Assembly (NCBI GenBank): GCA_016212345.1 | Contig: JACRGM010000253.1 | Location: 1-7,077, forward strand | DNA from: Nitrospinota bacterium | Lineage (GTDB): Bacteria; Nitrospinota; Nitrospinia; SZUA-224 | DNA: 7,077 bases | Reading direction: 5' to 3' | In this document: positions 1-6,866 of the stretch, piece after piece | Layout: every line of letters begins with the position of its first letter | Numbering within the stretch: the first letter of the stretch is position 1 | Made by a program: the position numbers and the translations under genes | The notes under the pieces: model-generated | What the model was told of the DNA's origin: nothing | Seen by the model: the letters and a program-made list of their open reading frames with translations, nothing else | Database searches by the model: none

Positions 1-44
1 CTTCAAACCTTCAAACAGAAGAGGGCATTCTCAGGAAAAAGAAG

Positions 45-1814
45 ATGCGAACATTAAGGATAGGAATGGCACAGATTAACACCACTGTTGGGGATCTGGA
101 GGGGAATACAGAAAAGATTATAGATTTTATCAATAAGGGAAAGATGAAGGGGGGGGATATTATAACCTTCCCAGAATTAACAATACCAGGGTATCCAGCA
201 GAGGATCTCCTGCTGAAACCACACTTTATCAGATATAATCAGGAATGTCTGAAAAAGATCATCAATAAAGTTGAGAATATAATAGCTATTATCGGTTTTG
301 TAGACGGTAAAGAGGAGATATATAATGCGGCAGCCATAATCCATAATGGCTCATTAAAGGGGGTATATCATAAGATACTCCTCCCTAATTATGGTGTATT
401 TGATGAAAAGAGATATTTTAAGGCAGGGGATGAGTATATGGTCTTTACCATTGAAGGAACTGTTATAGGGGTTAATATATGTGAGGATATATGGGAGGAT
501 GAGCCAACACAGATCCTATGCAAACATGGAAAGGCTGATGTTATAATAAATATATCCTCCTCGCCCTATCATGCAGGAAAGAGGATGATCAGAGAGGAGA
601 TGTTATCAAAAAGGGCCTGTGAGAATGGTGTGTTTGTAGCCTACAACAACCTTGTAGGAGGAGAGGATGAACTCGTCTTTGATGGGAATAGTATGATATT
701 CGATCAAAAAGGTAGATTGATTGTGCAAGGAAGACAATTCGAAGAGGATATAATTCTGGCGGATCTGAATATAGAGAAGAGGGGGAAGGGGGAGCTCCCA
801 AAATCCAAAGAAGAAAGGAAAAGGGATCGAAACAAAAGGCCTGTTCTGAAAAAGATAGTAATACCAAAGGGTATTAAAAGGGATAAACCTCCCATACCCT
901 CTGTAGAGACAGGTTCAAAACCTGTCCGTACACTTGCTCCATTAGAGGAGATATATAATGCCCTGATTCTTGGAACAAGGGATTATGTCAGGAAGAACGG
1001 TTTTGAAAAGGTGGTAATTGGTCTAAGTGGTGGAATAGATTCAGCTTTGACAGCGGTTATTGCTGTTGATGCCCTATGTAAGAAGAATGTAATCGGTATC
1101 TCCATGCCATCACCTTATTCATCAAAAGGAAGTATAACCGATGCAGATAATTTGGCCTTCAATCTAGGCATCAGATTAATCACCATCCCCATAAAGATAG
1201 CTATGGATGCCTACAAGAGGATATTAGAAGAGGGCTTCAAGGAAATATCAATAGAGGAGAAGGAGGATATTACAGAGGAGAATCTACAGGCGAGGATCAG
1301 GGGAAATATCCTTATGGCGTTCTCAAACAAGTTTAGCTGGCTGGTCTTGACTACAGGAAATAAGAGTGAGACAAGTACAGGATACTGCACACTTTACGGT
1401 GATATGGCTGGAGGATTCGCTGTGATAAAAGATGTACCGAAAACCATGGTCTATGAGCTATCTACCTACAGAAATTCTCTGGAGAAGAAGGATATCATCC
1501 CTTTAAGTATTATAGAGAAGGAGCCCTCTGCTGAATTGAGACCAGAACAAAAAGATGTGGATACGCTTCCTCCATATCCTGTATTAGACCCTATTCTTAA
1601 GATCTACATAGAAGAGGATAAGGGTATAGAAGAGATAGTATTAATGGGTTATGATCGGGAAATTGTAGAAAAGGTTATAAGAATGGTAGATAAAAATGAG
1701 TATAAGCGGAGACAGTCACCACCAGGTATTAAGATAACACCAAAGGCATTCGGAAAAGACAGGAGATTGCCAATTACTAATAAATACAAAGAGAAAAGGG
1801 GGTGGGAGTTATAA
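45..1814 (+). CDS. nadE: Glutamine-dependent NAD+ synthetase
   Basis: Makes NAD+ from deamido-NAD+ (NaAD), ATP and glutamine, the last step of NAD synthesis, in the cytosol. The 589-aa protein has the two-domain form. The N-terminal nitrilase-type glutaminase domain (about 1-245) keeps the Glu-Lys-Cys triad: E44 in FPELTIPGY, K110 in HKILLPN and C146 in NICEDIW. The C-terminal synthetase domain (about 295-575) has the PP-loop SGGIDS at 328-333, which grips ATP pyrophosphate, and the TTGNKSETSTGYCTLYGD block from 436. A basic, lysine/arginine-rich linker (about 246-295) joins them. The ammonia released at C146 is channelled to the synthetase site (family knowledge). Length is normal for the bacterial two-domain type. 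The ATG at 45 gives the usual family N-terminus (MRTLRIGMAQINTTVGD) and has an AGGA at 32-35; the frame stays open upstream to the window edge, so a slightly longer form cannot be excluded. No damage is seen. NAD+ is also the expected cofactor of the DHS-like enzyme encoded downstream. Confidence 0.97.
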   Translation: MRTLRIGMAQINTTVGDLEGNTEKIIDFINKGKMKGGDIITFPELTIPGYPAEDLLLKPHFIRYNQECLKKIINKVENIIAIIGFVDGKEEIYNAAAIIHNGSLKGVYHKILLPNYGVFDEKRYFKAGDEYMVFTIEGTVIGVNICEDIWEDEPTQILCKHGKADVIINISSSPYHAGKRMIREEMLSKRACENGVFVAYNNLVGGEDELVFDGNSMIFDQKGRLIVQGRQFEEDIILADLNIEKRGKGELPKSKEERKRDRNKRPVLKKIVIPKGIKRDKPPIPSVETGSKPVRTLAPLEEIYNALILGTRDYVRKNGFEKVVIGLSGGIDSALTAVIAVDALCKKNVIGISMPSPYSSKGSITDADNLAFNLGIRLITIPIKIAMDAYKRILEEGFKEISIEEKEDITEENLQARIRGNILMAFSNKFSWLVLTTGNKSETSTGYCTLYGDMAGGFAVIKDVPKTMVYELSTYRNSLEKKDIIPLSIIEKEPSAELRPEQKDVDTLPPYPVLDPILKIYIEEDKGIEEIVLMGYDREIVEKVIRMVDKNEYKRRQSPPGIKITPKAFGKDRRLPITNKYKEKRGWEL

Positions 1815-1938
1815 GTTATATAAAGCAGGATTTTGGTTTAGGTAGGAAGTGGGTTATAAGAAGAGTTCGTTTATCAATTAACCTTAATCTAATTTTAGGG
1901 TAACTAAAGGGAGGATCATCTCGGTGCTCCCTAAATTT

Positions 1939-1947
1939 AAGGAGGTG
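1939..1947 (+). promoter_or_regulatory. Strong Shine-Dalgarno site deciding the pdaD start
   Basis: AAGGAGGTG is close to a perfect anti-16S match and lies 9 bases before the ATG at 1957, so that ATG is preferred. A second site, AGGGAGG at 1908-1914, stands 9 bases before an in-frame GTG at 1924, which would add 11 residues (MLPKFKEVLNK). The stronger site therefore lies inside the codons of the longer version. The rest of the gap from nadE (1815-1938) is AT-rich; I found no convincing -35/-10 pair and no strong terminator there. Confidence 0.7.
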
Positions 1948-1956
1948 TTAAATAAA

Positions 1957-2502
1957 ATGATCCTTGTGCCCAAAGAGGTATTCTTTACAAAAGGAGTAGG
2001 GTTTCAAAGAGAAGAACTTCGATCATTTGAGCTCGCCCTTCGCGATGCAGGGATAGAAAAGTGTAACCTTGTTTATGTGTCAAGCATACTACCACCAGGA
2101 TGCAAGGTAATCAGTAGAAATGAAGGTCTGAAGAGACTTATCCCTGGTATGATTTCCTATTGTGTACTATCAAAATGTAGCAGTAATGAACCTCACCGTC
2201 TTATAGCATCAGCTATCGGATGTGCTATCCCCACAGGTAATACCGCTTATGGGTACCTAAGTGAACATCATGCCTATGGACAGACGGAAAAGATAGCAGG
2301 AGATTATGCTGAGGATCTGGCAGCAGCCATGCTTGCCTCCACACTTGGGATAGAATTTGATGAAGATAAGAGCTGGGATGAGAAGAAGGAGGTCTACAAG
2401 ATCAGTGACAAGATAGTAATGACTACTAACCAATGTCAATCCGCAGTAGTCAGAAATGGTGGATATACTACAGTAGTTGTAGCAGCGATATTCTTGTTCT
2501 GA
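1957..2502 (+). CDS. pdaD: Pyruvoyl-dependent arginine decarboxylase
   Basis: Decarboxylates L-arginine to agmatine, an entry point to polyamines, using a covalently bound pyruvoyl group instead of pyridoxal phosphate. From the ATG the protein is 181 aa. The self-processing site is the Ser-Ser pair in VSSILPPGCK (S42-S43 from this start): cleavage between them gives a beta chain ending in serine and an alpha chain starting with pyruvate (established for the archaeal enzyme). The YGYLSEHH segment carries the glutamate expected at the active site (E103). The order SFELALRDAGI, NLVYVSSILPPG, SNEPHRLIASAIG, YLSEHHAYGQTEKIAGDYAEDLA is typical of bacterial members, which are longer than the roughly 165-aa archaeal type. 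A start at GTG 1924 is possible (192 aa). The DHS-like gene begins 21 bp downstream, so the two are probably one transcript. No agmatinase, agmatine deiminase or ornithine decarboxylase gene is present here. Some relatives in this superfamily decarboxylate other amino acids, so arginine specificity is inferred from similarity. Confidence 0.93.
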   Translation: MILVPKEVFFTKGVGFQREELRSFELALRDAGIEKCNLVYVSSILPPGCKVISRNEGLKRLIPGMISYCVLSKCSSNEPHRLIASAIGCAIPTGNTAYGYLSEHHAYGQTEKIAGDYAEDLAAAMLASTLGIEFDEDKSWDEKKEVYKISDKIVMTTNQCQSAVVRNGGYTTVVVAAIFLF

Positions 2503-2523
2503 AAGAAAAGAGAAAGGTTATAT

Positions 2524-3546
2524 ATGAAGGATTTGTTGGGTAAACAGATTATCCCGGAAGGTATAGAAGATGGTTCTACGGTAGACAGACTGATAGATAA
2601 GATGGGGAATACCGCCTTTCAGGGACGAAAACTAGCCTTAGCAAGAGATATATGGGTAAAGATGTTAGAGGATGATGTAACTATCTTCTTTGGCCTAGCA
2701 GGCGCTATGGTACCAGCAGGGATGCGGAAGATAATATCTTCTTTAATAGAGAAGAGGATGATAGACTGCCTTGTATCTACAGGGGCAAATCTCTTTCACG
2801 ACTGCCATGAGACCCTTGGAAGATTCCATTATCAAGGAAGTGAGATTGTAGATGATATAGAGCTATTTAAGAAAGGGATTGATAGGATATACGATGTATT
2901 TGCCTCAGAAGAGGAATTTAGAAAGACAGATGACTTTATTATGAATTGGGCTATAACGATCAAAGATAGATCTCCTATAACGACAAGGGAGTTTTTTTAT
3001 CTCCTCGGAAGGGAGCTGAGTATTATAGGTAAGACCGAGGGTATATTAACATCTGCTTACAAGGGAAATGTTCCAATATATTGTCCTGCGATTGGAGATA
3101 GCTCTATAGGTATTGCTATGGCAACAGGGGTAAAGAGAGGGAGATATAACTTTACCTTTGATATACTCAAGGATTTGATAGAAATAGCAGATATAGCAGA
3201 GAAGGTAAAAGATACTGGAGTTATTTATATAGGAGGAGGTACACCCAAAAACTTTATTCAGCAAACAGAGATAATGGTCTCCTTTTTAAATAATTCCCCA
3301 CCAAGGGGCCATAAGTATGCAATTCAGATCACTACTGACCTCCCTCATTGGGGGGGATTAAGCGGCTGCACCTTTAAGGAGGCACAATCATGGGGTAAGA
3401 TCTCGAAGAGTGCTACGAGTGTATCTCTCCATTCAGACGCTACTATTGCCTTGCCTATAATAGCCACAGCGACAATAGATAAGGCTAAAGATATATTAAA
3501 AAAAAGAGAACCGTTCACTTTTAATCTTGAACATGAAAGAGGGTAA
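2524..3546 (+). CDS. Bacterial deoxyhypusine-synthase-like protein, probable polyamine aminobutyltransferase
   Basis: A 340-aa member of the deoxyhypusine synthase (DHS) family, whose enzymes use NAD+ to take an aminobutyl group from spermidine and pass it to an amine via an imine on a lysine. Bacteria lack eIF5A, the substrate of true DHS, so a small-amine acceptor, for example putrescine giving homospermidine, is more likely (inference). The catalytic lysine is K292 in EAQSWGKI, with E286 and W290 beside it. Other family blocks are STGANLFHD (85-93), CPAIGDSSIG (187-196), GGGTPKN (237-243) and D305 in SLHSDATIALP. Against the human enzyme as I recall it, three spermidine-contacting residues differ (Ile197, Asn243, Leu279), which I believe is typical of the bacterial branch. 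The ATG has AGAAAGG at 2511-2517. Linkage to pdaD supports a polyamine role. No signal peptide is seen, so it should be cytosolic. The element at 3550 starts just after the stop without shortening the gene. The family is certain; the exact reaction is not. Confidence 0.9.
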   Translation: MKDLLGKQIIPEGIEDGSTVDRLIDKMGNTAFQGRKLALARDIWVKMLEDDVTIFFGLAGAMVPAGMRKIISSLIEKRMIDCLVSTGANLFHDCHETLGRFHYQGSEIVDDIELFKKGIDRIYDVFASEEEFRKTDDFIMNWAITIKDRSPITTREFFYLLGRELSIIGKTEGILTSAYKGNVPIYCPAIGDSSIGIAMATGVKRGRYNFTFDILKDLIEIADIAEKVKDTGVIYIGGGTPKNFIQQTEIMVSFLNNSPPRGHKYAIQITTDLPHWGGLSGCTFKEAQSWGKISKSATSVSLHSDATIALPIIATATIDKAKDILKKREPFTFNLEHERG

Positions 3547-3549
3547 CCA

Positions 3550-3670
3550 TAGATTTCCATATAACAAATTACACGGCGTTATCAGTCGAAATCCTCGACG
3601 ACGTACTACTCAGTACGCCTTACTCAGATTTCTCCCTCTAGCCTTGTGTAATTTATTATCTGAAAATCTA
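3550..3670 (+). mobile_element. MITE-like 121-bp element, copy 1
   Basis: A non-coding 121-bp unit that starts and ends with TA. Its ends (3550-3574 and 3646-3670) are inverted repeats matching at 22 of 25 positions. The middle has an imperfect hairpin around GTACTACTCAGTAC, so the whole unit could fold into a long stem. It is 115/121 identical, without gaps, to the reverse complement of 6888-7008, and similarity stops at the outer TA. TA at both ends points to IS630/Tc1-mariner-type mobilisation, whose elements duplicate TA on insertion (inference). It begins three bases after the DHS-like stop codon and ends 30 bases before the dksA-like start, so it may act as a transcript-end hairpin or leader. 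Confidence 0.8.
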
Positions 3671-3700
3671 CAGCAATAGGAGAATAGGAGATTATATCTA

Positions 3701-4072
3701 ATGTGTGAGGAAAAAGATTCTCAGGAAAAAGAGATATTAAGTATAAAAAAGAAACTTATTAAAAGGAGAGGGGAACTTCTGGATAAGATATCTTCCTCAA
3801 AAGAGAAAGAGAGAAATATCTCAGAGGTGGATCGAGGTGATGATATTGATCGTGCAACAACCTCTGAGAATCGCGAGATGGTATTTATAATGGGGAGCCG
3901 TGAAAGAGAGGAACTAAAGAATATTGAAGAGGCCCTTCGTAGGATAGATAGTGGAACTTATGGCATCTGTAATGAGTGTGAGAAAAAGATAAGCAAAAAG
4001 AGGCTTGAGATACTTCCCTTTACTCATTATTGCAGGGATTGTCAATCAAAGATCGAAAGTTCTTCAAAATAG
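3701..4072 (+). CDS. DksA/TraR-family C4 zinc-finger regulator
   Basis: A 123-aa protein of the DksA/TraR family. Such proteins insert a coiled coil into the RNA polymerase secondary channel and alter promoter output, often together with ppGpp. The zinc finger is complete: C90 and C93 (CNEC), C111 and C114 (CRDC). The first half is charged and helical, as expected for the coiled coil, and its tip carries D47 and D50 in the DDIDRA motif, matching the two tip aspartates of E. coli DksA (DPVDRA). The segment REELKNIEEALRRIDSGTYG before the finger is typical of the family. It is shorter than E. coli DksA (151 aa), mainly at the N-terminus, and is more like the general DksA-like group, so a ppGpp-linked role is not proven. 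Start ATG 3701 has a GGAG at 3687-3690. The gene lies between the repeat element and convergent secA, so it is probably transcribed alone or by read-through from the polyamine genes. Confidence 0.9.
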   Translation: MCEEKDSQEKEILSIKKKLIKRRGELLDKISSSKEKERNISEVDRGDDIDRATTSENREMVFIMGSREREELKNIEEALRRIDSGTYGICNECEKKISKKRLEILPFTHYCRDCQSKIESSSK

Positions 4073-4097
4073 CCCTTAAACCTTATGGCTCAACCTT

Positions 4098-4115
4098 AGG
4101 CACTGCGCAGTGCCT
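4098..4115. terminator. Perfect palindrome between convergent genes, probable bidirectional terminator
   Basis: AGGCACTGCGCAGTGCCT is an 18-bp perfect palindrome giving a GC-rich 7-bp stem with a GCGC loop on either strand. It lies 25 bp past the dksA-like stop, and its last base is shared with the secA stop codon (4115-4117). Both genes point into it, which is the usual place for a shared terminator. The T-tract after the stem is weak in both directions, so efficient intrinsic termination is uncertain. Confidence 0.6.
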
Positions 4116-6700
4116 TATTGCCCACAACATTTCTTATACTTCTTTCCACTTCCACAGTGGCATGGTTCATTTCTTCCTATCTTCTTCTCCTTTCTCTTTG
4201 CCGTTGTTACTGTTGTAGTTTGACCTCCCATAGCTTGAGAAAGCTCTCCTCTATGTTCTATAACCCTCTGTCTTCTAGGGGCTCCATCAAACATACCTTC
4301 TCTCTCACTTCTAATTTGAAGCTTAAAGATATACTCAGTTATCCCCTCCTCTATATGCCTTATCATATCCATAAACATCCCATACCCTTCTCTCTTATAT
4401 TCATTAAGGGGGTCCTTCTGGGCATAACCACGCAATCCTATTCCATCTTTTAGGTGATCCATTGCAAGAAGATGATCCTTCCAGAGACTATCAATGATCT
4501 GTAACATCACTATCTTCTCTATACGGCGCATCATCTCACTCCCTACCCCCTCCGTCTTCTTATCATAATTTGCATAGATTACATCCAATAATAGCTCCTT
4601 AAGTCTTGCCTGATTCAAATCAGCAATCTTTAATCTTTCTTTACCAGCTATCTGTAACTCCTTTGATCCATCACTACCATCAATAGTAACATTCACAGAG
4701 AATTGTCTGCTCAATCCATCCCTTAATCCCTCCAGATCCCATTCCTCAGGATATGTAGCTTCATTTGTATGGAGGGAGATGATATTATCTAACATATTTC
4801 CTATCATCTCAAAGATACCCTCCTTAAGATTCTCCCCTTCCAGAACCTCTCTTCTCTGTTCATAAATGACCTCTCGCTGTTTATTCATCACATCATCATA
4901 TTCTAGGAGGTGTTTCCTTATATCAAAATTATGTGCCTCGACCTTACGCTGGGCATTTTCAATGGCCTTTGTGATCATCTTATGCTCTATGGGCTGACCA
5001 TCATTCATACCTAATCTCCCCATTATCCCTGATATACGATCTGATCCAAATATCCTCAAGAGATCATCCTCTAATGAAAGATAGAAACGAGAAGAACCAG
5101 GATCCCCTTGTCTTCCAGCCCTTCCCCTTAACTGATTATCAATTCTCCTACTTTCATGTCTCTCTGTCCCTATAATATGTAATCCTCCTATCCCTGCTAC
5201 GCCATCTTCTAAAACAATATCTGTTCCTCTTCCTGCCATATTTGTAGCTATAGTAACCGCTCCTTTCTGACCCGCATCTGCAACGATCTCTGCCTCTTTC
5301 TCATGGTATTTGGCATTCAGTACATGATGCCTTATACCCTTCTTCTTTAACATCCTGCTCAATTCCTCAGAATTCTCTATAGATATTGTCCCTACCAGTA
5401 CAGGACGTCCCTTTTTGTTTAATTCCTTTATCTCATTCACAACTGCATTAAATTTTTCGCTCTCTGTCCTGTATATCACATCTGGATATGAGTTTCGAAT
5501 CAATGGTCTATTGGTAGGTATCACAACAACATCGAGGTTATATATGGCATGAAATTCTACTGCCTCAGTATCTGCTGTGCCTGTCATCCCTGCAAGCTTA
5601 TTATATAGTCTGAAATAATTTTGAAAGGTGATAGAGGCGAGTGTCTGATTTTCGCTCTCTATCTTTACACCCTCCTTAGCCTCTAATGCCTGATGAAGCC
5701 CCTCACTATATCTCCTCCCAGGCATCATCCTTCCCGTAAACTCATCAACTATAATCACCTCACCATCCTTTACAACATAATCCACATCCCTTTTAAAGAT
5801 AGCATGGGACTTTAACCCCTGATTTACATGATGGAGTATCTCCATATTGGAAGAATCATAAAGGTTATCTATTGATAGGAGCTTCTCTGCATGGGCCACA
5901 CCCTCTTCAGTTAATGCCACAGTCCTTGTCTTCTCCTCGACTTGATAGTCCTTATCCCTTTTAAACCGGGGAATTATTCTATTTATTTTATAATATTTAT
6001 CTGTTGAATCCTCAGATGGACCTGAGATTATTAGAGGTGTACGTGCCTCATCAATCAAGATACTATCTACCTCATCAACTATGGCATAGTTCAACTCCCT
6101 CTGGACATAACTCGCCAAAGAGAACTTCATATTATCTCTAAGATAATCAAAACCAAACTCATTATTAGTACCATATGTGACATCAGCCCTATAGGCATTC
6201 TGTCTCTCAATATCATCCATACCATGTTGTATTGTCCCGACTGTGAGATCTAGGAATCTATATATCTTACCCATCCACTCACTATCCCTGCGGGCAAGAT
6301 AATCATTAACTGTAACCACATGGACACCTCTCCCTATCAAGCTATTCAGAAACACAGGTAGAGTAGCAACTAGAGTCTTACCTTCACCTGTTGCCATCTC
6401 AGCGATCTTACCTTCATGAAGGACCACACCTCCCATCAACTGAACATCAAAATGACGCATATTCAGGGTCCTTCTGGCCACATCGCGGACAACAGCAAAG
6501 GCCTCACAGAGGATATCCTGCATAGTAGCACCTCTATTAAGGGTCTCCTTAAATTCTGCTGTCTTTGCCTTTAATTCCTGATCAGAGAGCCTTCTGATCT
6601 CTGGTTCAAGCTGATTTATCTTCTCCACATAAACTTGTAGCTTTTTTAGCTCCCTATCATTCTTACTCCCTATTATCTTCCTTAAAAATCTTCCTATCAT
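4115..6700 (-). CDS. secA: Preprotein translocase ATPase SecA
   Basis: The motor that pushes unfolded preproteins through the SecYEG channel, at the cytosolic face of the inner membrane. The 861-aa protein is full length. Visible parts: Walker A MATGEGKT (102-109); TVNDYLARRDSEWMG (130-144); TYGTNNEFGFDYLRDNM (175-191); the DEAD-type Walker B DEVD (209-212) followed by SILIDEARTPLIISG; SITFQNYFRLYNKLAGMTGT (356-375) just before the second motor domain; TNMAGRGTDI (487-496); and the arginine-finger block QLRGRAGRQGD (523-533). After the helical scaffold and wing regions comes a threonine- and lysine-rich linker (about 825-840). The C-terminal zinc tail has C847, C849, C858 and C859 and fits the SecB/lipid-binding tail of many bacteria; here the last two ligands are Cys-Cys where E. 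coli has Cys-His. Start ATG 6700 follows a G-rich ribosome site (AAGGGGG on the minus strand, 6705-6711). No frameshift is seen. It converges on the dksA-like gene. Confidence 0.98.
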   Translation of the reverse strand: MIGRFLRKIIGSKNDRELKKLQVYVEKINQLEPEIRRLSDQELKAKTAEFKETLNRGATMQDILCEAFAVVRDVARRTLNMRHFDVQLMGGVVLHEGKIAEMATGEGKTLVATLPVFLNSLIGRGVHVVTVNDYLARRDSEWMGKIYRFLDLTVGTIQHGMDDIERQNAYRADVTYGTNNEFGFDYLRDNMKFSLASYVQRELNYAIVDEVDSILIDEARTPLIISGPSEDSTDKYYKINRIIPRFKRDKDYQVEEKTRTVALTEEGVAHAEKLLSIDNLYDSSNMEILHHVNQGLKSHAIFKRDVDYVVKDGEVIIVDEFTGRMMPGRRYSEGLHQALEAKEGVKIESENQTLASITFQNYFRLYNKLAGMTGTADTEAVEFHAIYNLDVVVIPTNRPLIRNSYPDVIYRTESEKFNAVVNEIKELNKKGRPVLVGTISIENSEELSRMLKKKGIRHHVLNAKYHEKEAEIVADAGQKGAVTIATNMAGRGTDIVLEDGVAGIGGLHIIGTERHESRRIDNQLRGRAGRQGDPGSSRFYLSLEDDLLRIFGSDRISGIMGRLGMNDGQPIEHKMITKAIENAQRKVEAHNFDIRKHLLEYDDVMNKQREVIYEQRREVLEGENLKEGIFEMIGNMLDNIISLHTNEATYPEEWDLEGLRDGLSRQFSVNVTIDGSDGSKELQIAGKERLKIADLNQARLKELLLDVIYANYDKKTEGVGSEMMRRIEKIVMLQIIDSLWKDHLLAMDHLKDGIGLRGYAQKDPLNEYKREGYGMFMDMIRHIEEGITEYIFKLQIRSEREGMFDGAPRRQRVIEHRGELSQAMGGQTTTVTTAKRKEKKIGRNEPCHCGSGKKYKKCCGQ

Positions 6701-6709
6701 TTAGCCCCC

Positions 6710-6731
6710 TTAATATATCTTTAATATATCT
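6710..6731. repeat. 11-bp perfect tandem duplication in the secA leader
   Basis: TTAATATATCT occurs twice in a row (6710-6720, 6721-6731), directly upstream of the secA ribosome binding site. It could be a slippage duplication or a repeated regulator site; the sequence does not decide which. Confidence 0.7.
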
Positions 6732-6799
6732 TTTAAAGAAAGAATTTATATATATTTTATCTTAACATAAAATCCCTTAAAAAGATAACAGTCTGCACA

Positions 6800-6823
6800 T
6801 GAGCTGAAAATTGAGCCGAAAAT
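6800..6823. repeat. 12-bp near-perfect tandem repeat
   Basis: TGAGCTGAAAAT (6800-6811) is followed at once by TGAGCCGAAAAT (6812-6823), with one mismatch. It lies upstream of secA in non-coding DNA. It may be a chance local duplication or a pair of protein-binding sites. Confidence 0.55.
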
Positions 6824-6866
6824 GGGAAGCTATTTGGGGGTAAGGAAGATAAGAATTAATTTTAAC

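Noticed and set aside
1..57. Possible C-terminus of an upstream gene overlapping the nadE start (frame 1, stop at 55-57)
   Set aside because: Only 18 codons are visible and all three forward frames are open at the edge, so no frame can be preferred; a real upstream gene remains possible.
589..895. Minus-strand open frames inside nadE
   Set aside because: They overlap conserved nadE coding sequence and have low-complexity Ser/Leu/Phe composition typical of antisense to Lys/Glu/Gly-rich codons.
1875..1905. Possible hairpin (ACCTTAA...TTTAGGGT) or promoter between nadE and pdaD
   Set aside because: The stem is short, AT-rich and mismatched, and no -35/-10 pair with proper spacing stands out.
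3350..3356. Run of seven G in the DHS-like gene as a slippage site
   Set aside because: It encodes the Trp-Gly-Gly stretch of a family motif (HWGGLSG), so the run is explained by coding need.
2524..3546. True deoxyhypusine synthase modifying eIF5A, or an archaeal window
   Set aside because: SecA, a DksA-type protein, two-domain NadE and Shine-Dalgarno sites mark a bacterium, and bacteria lack eIF5A; the sequence blocks fit the bacterial DHS-like branch.
4118..4453. Plus-strand open frame of 111 codons opposite the 3' end of secA, with a neighbouring one at 4030-4218
   Set aside because: Both lie wholly or mostly antisense to clearly conserved coding sequence, have no recognisable motif and follow from the codon bias of secA and the dksA-like gene.
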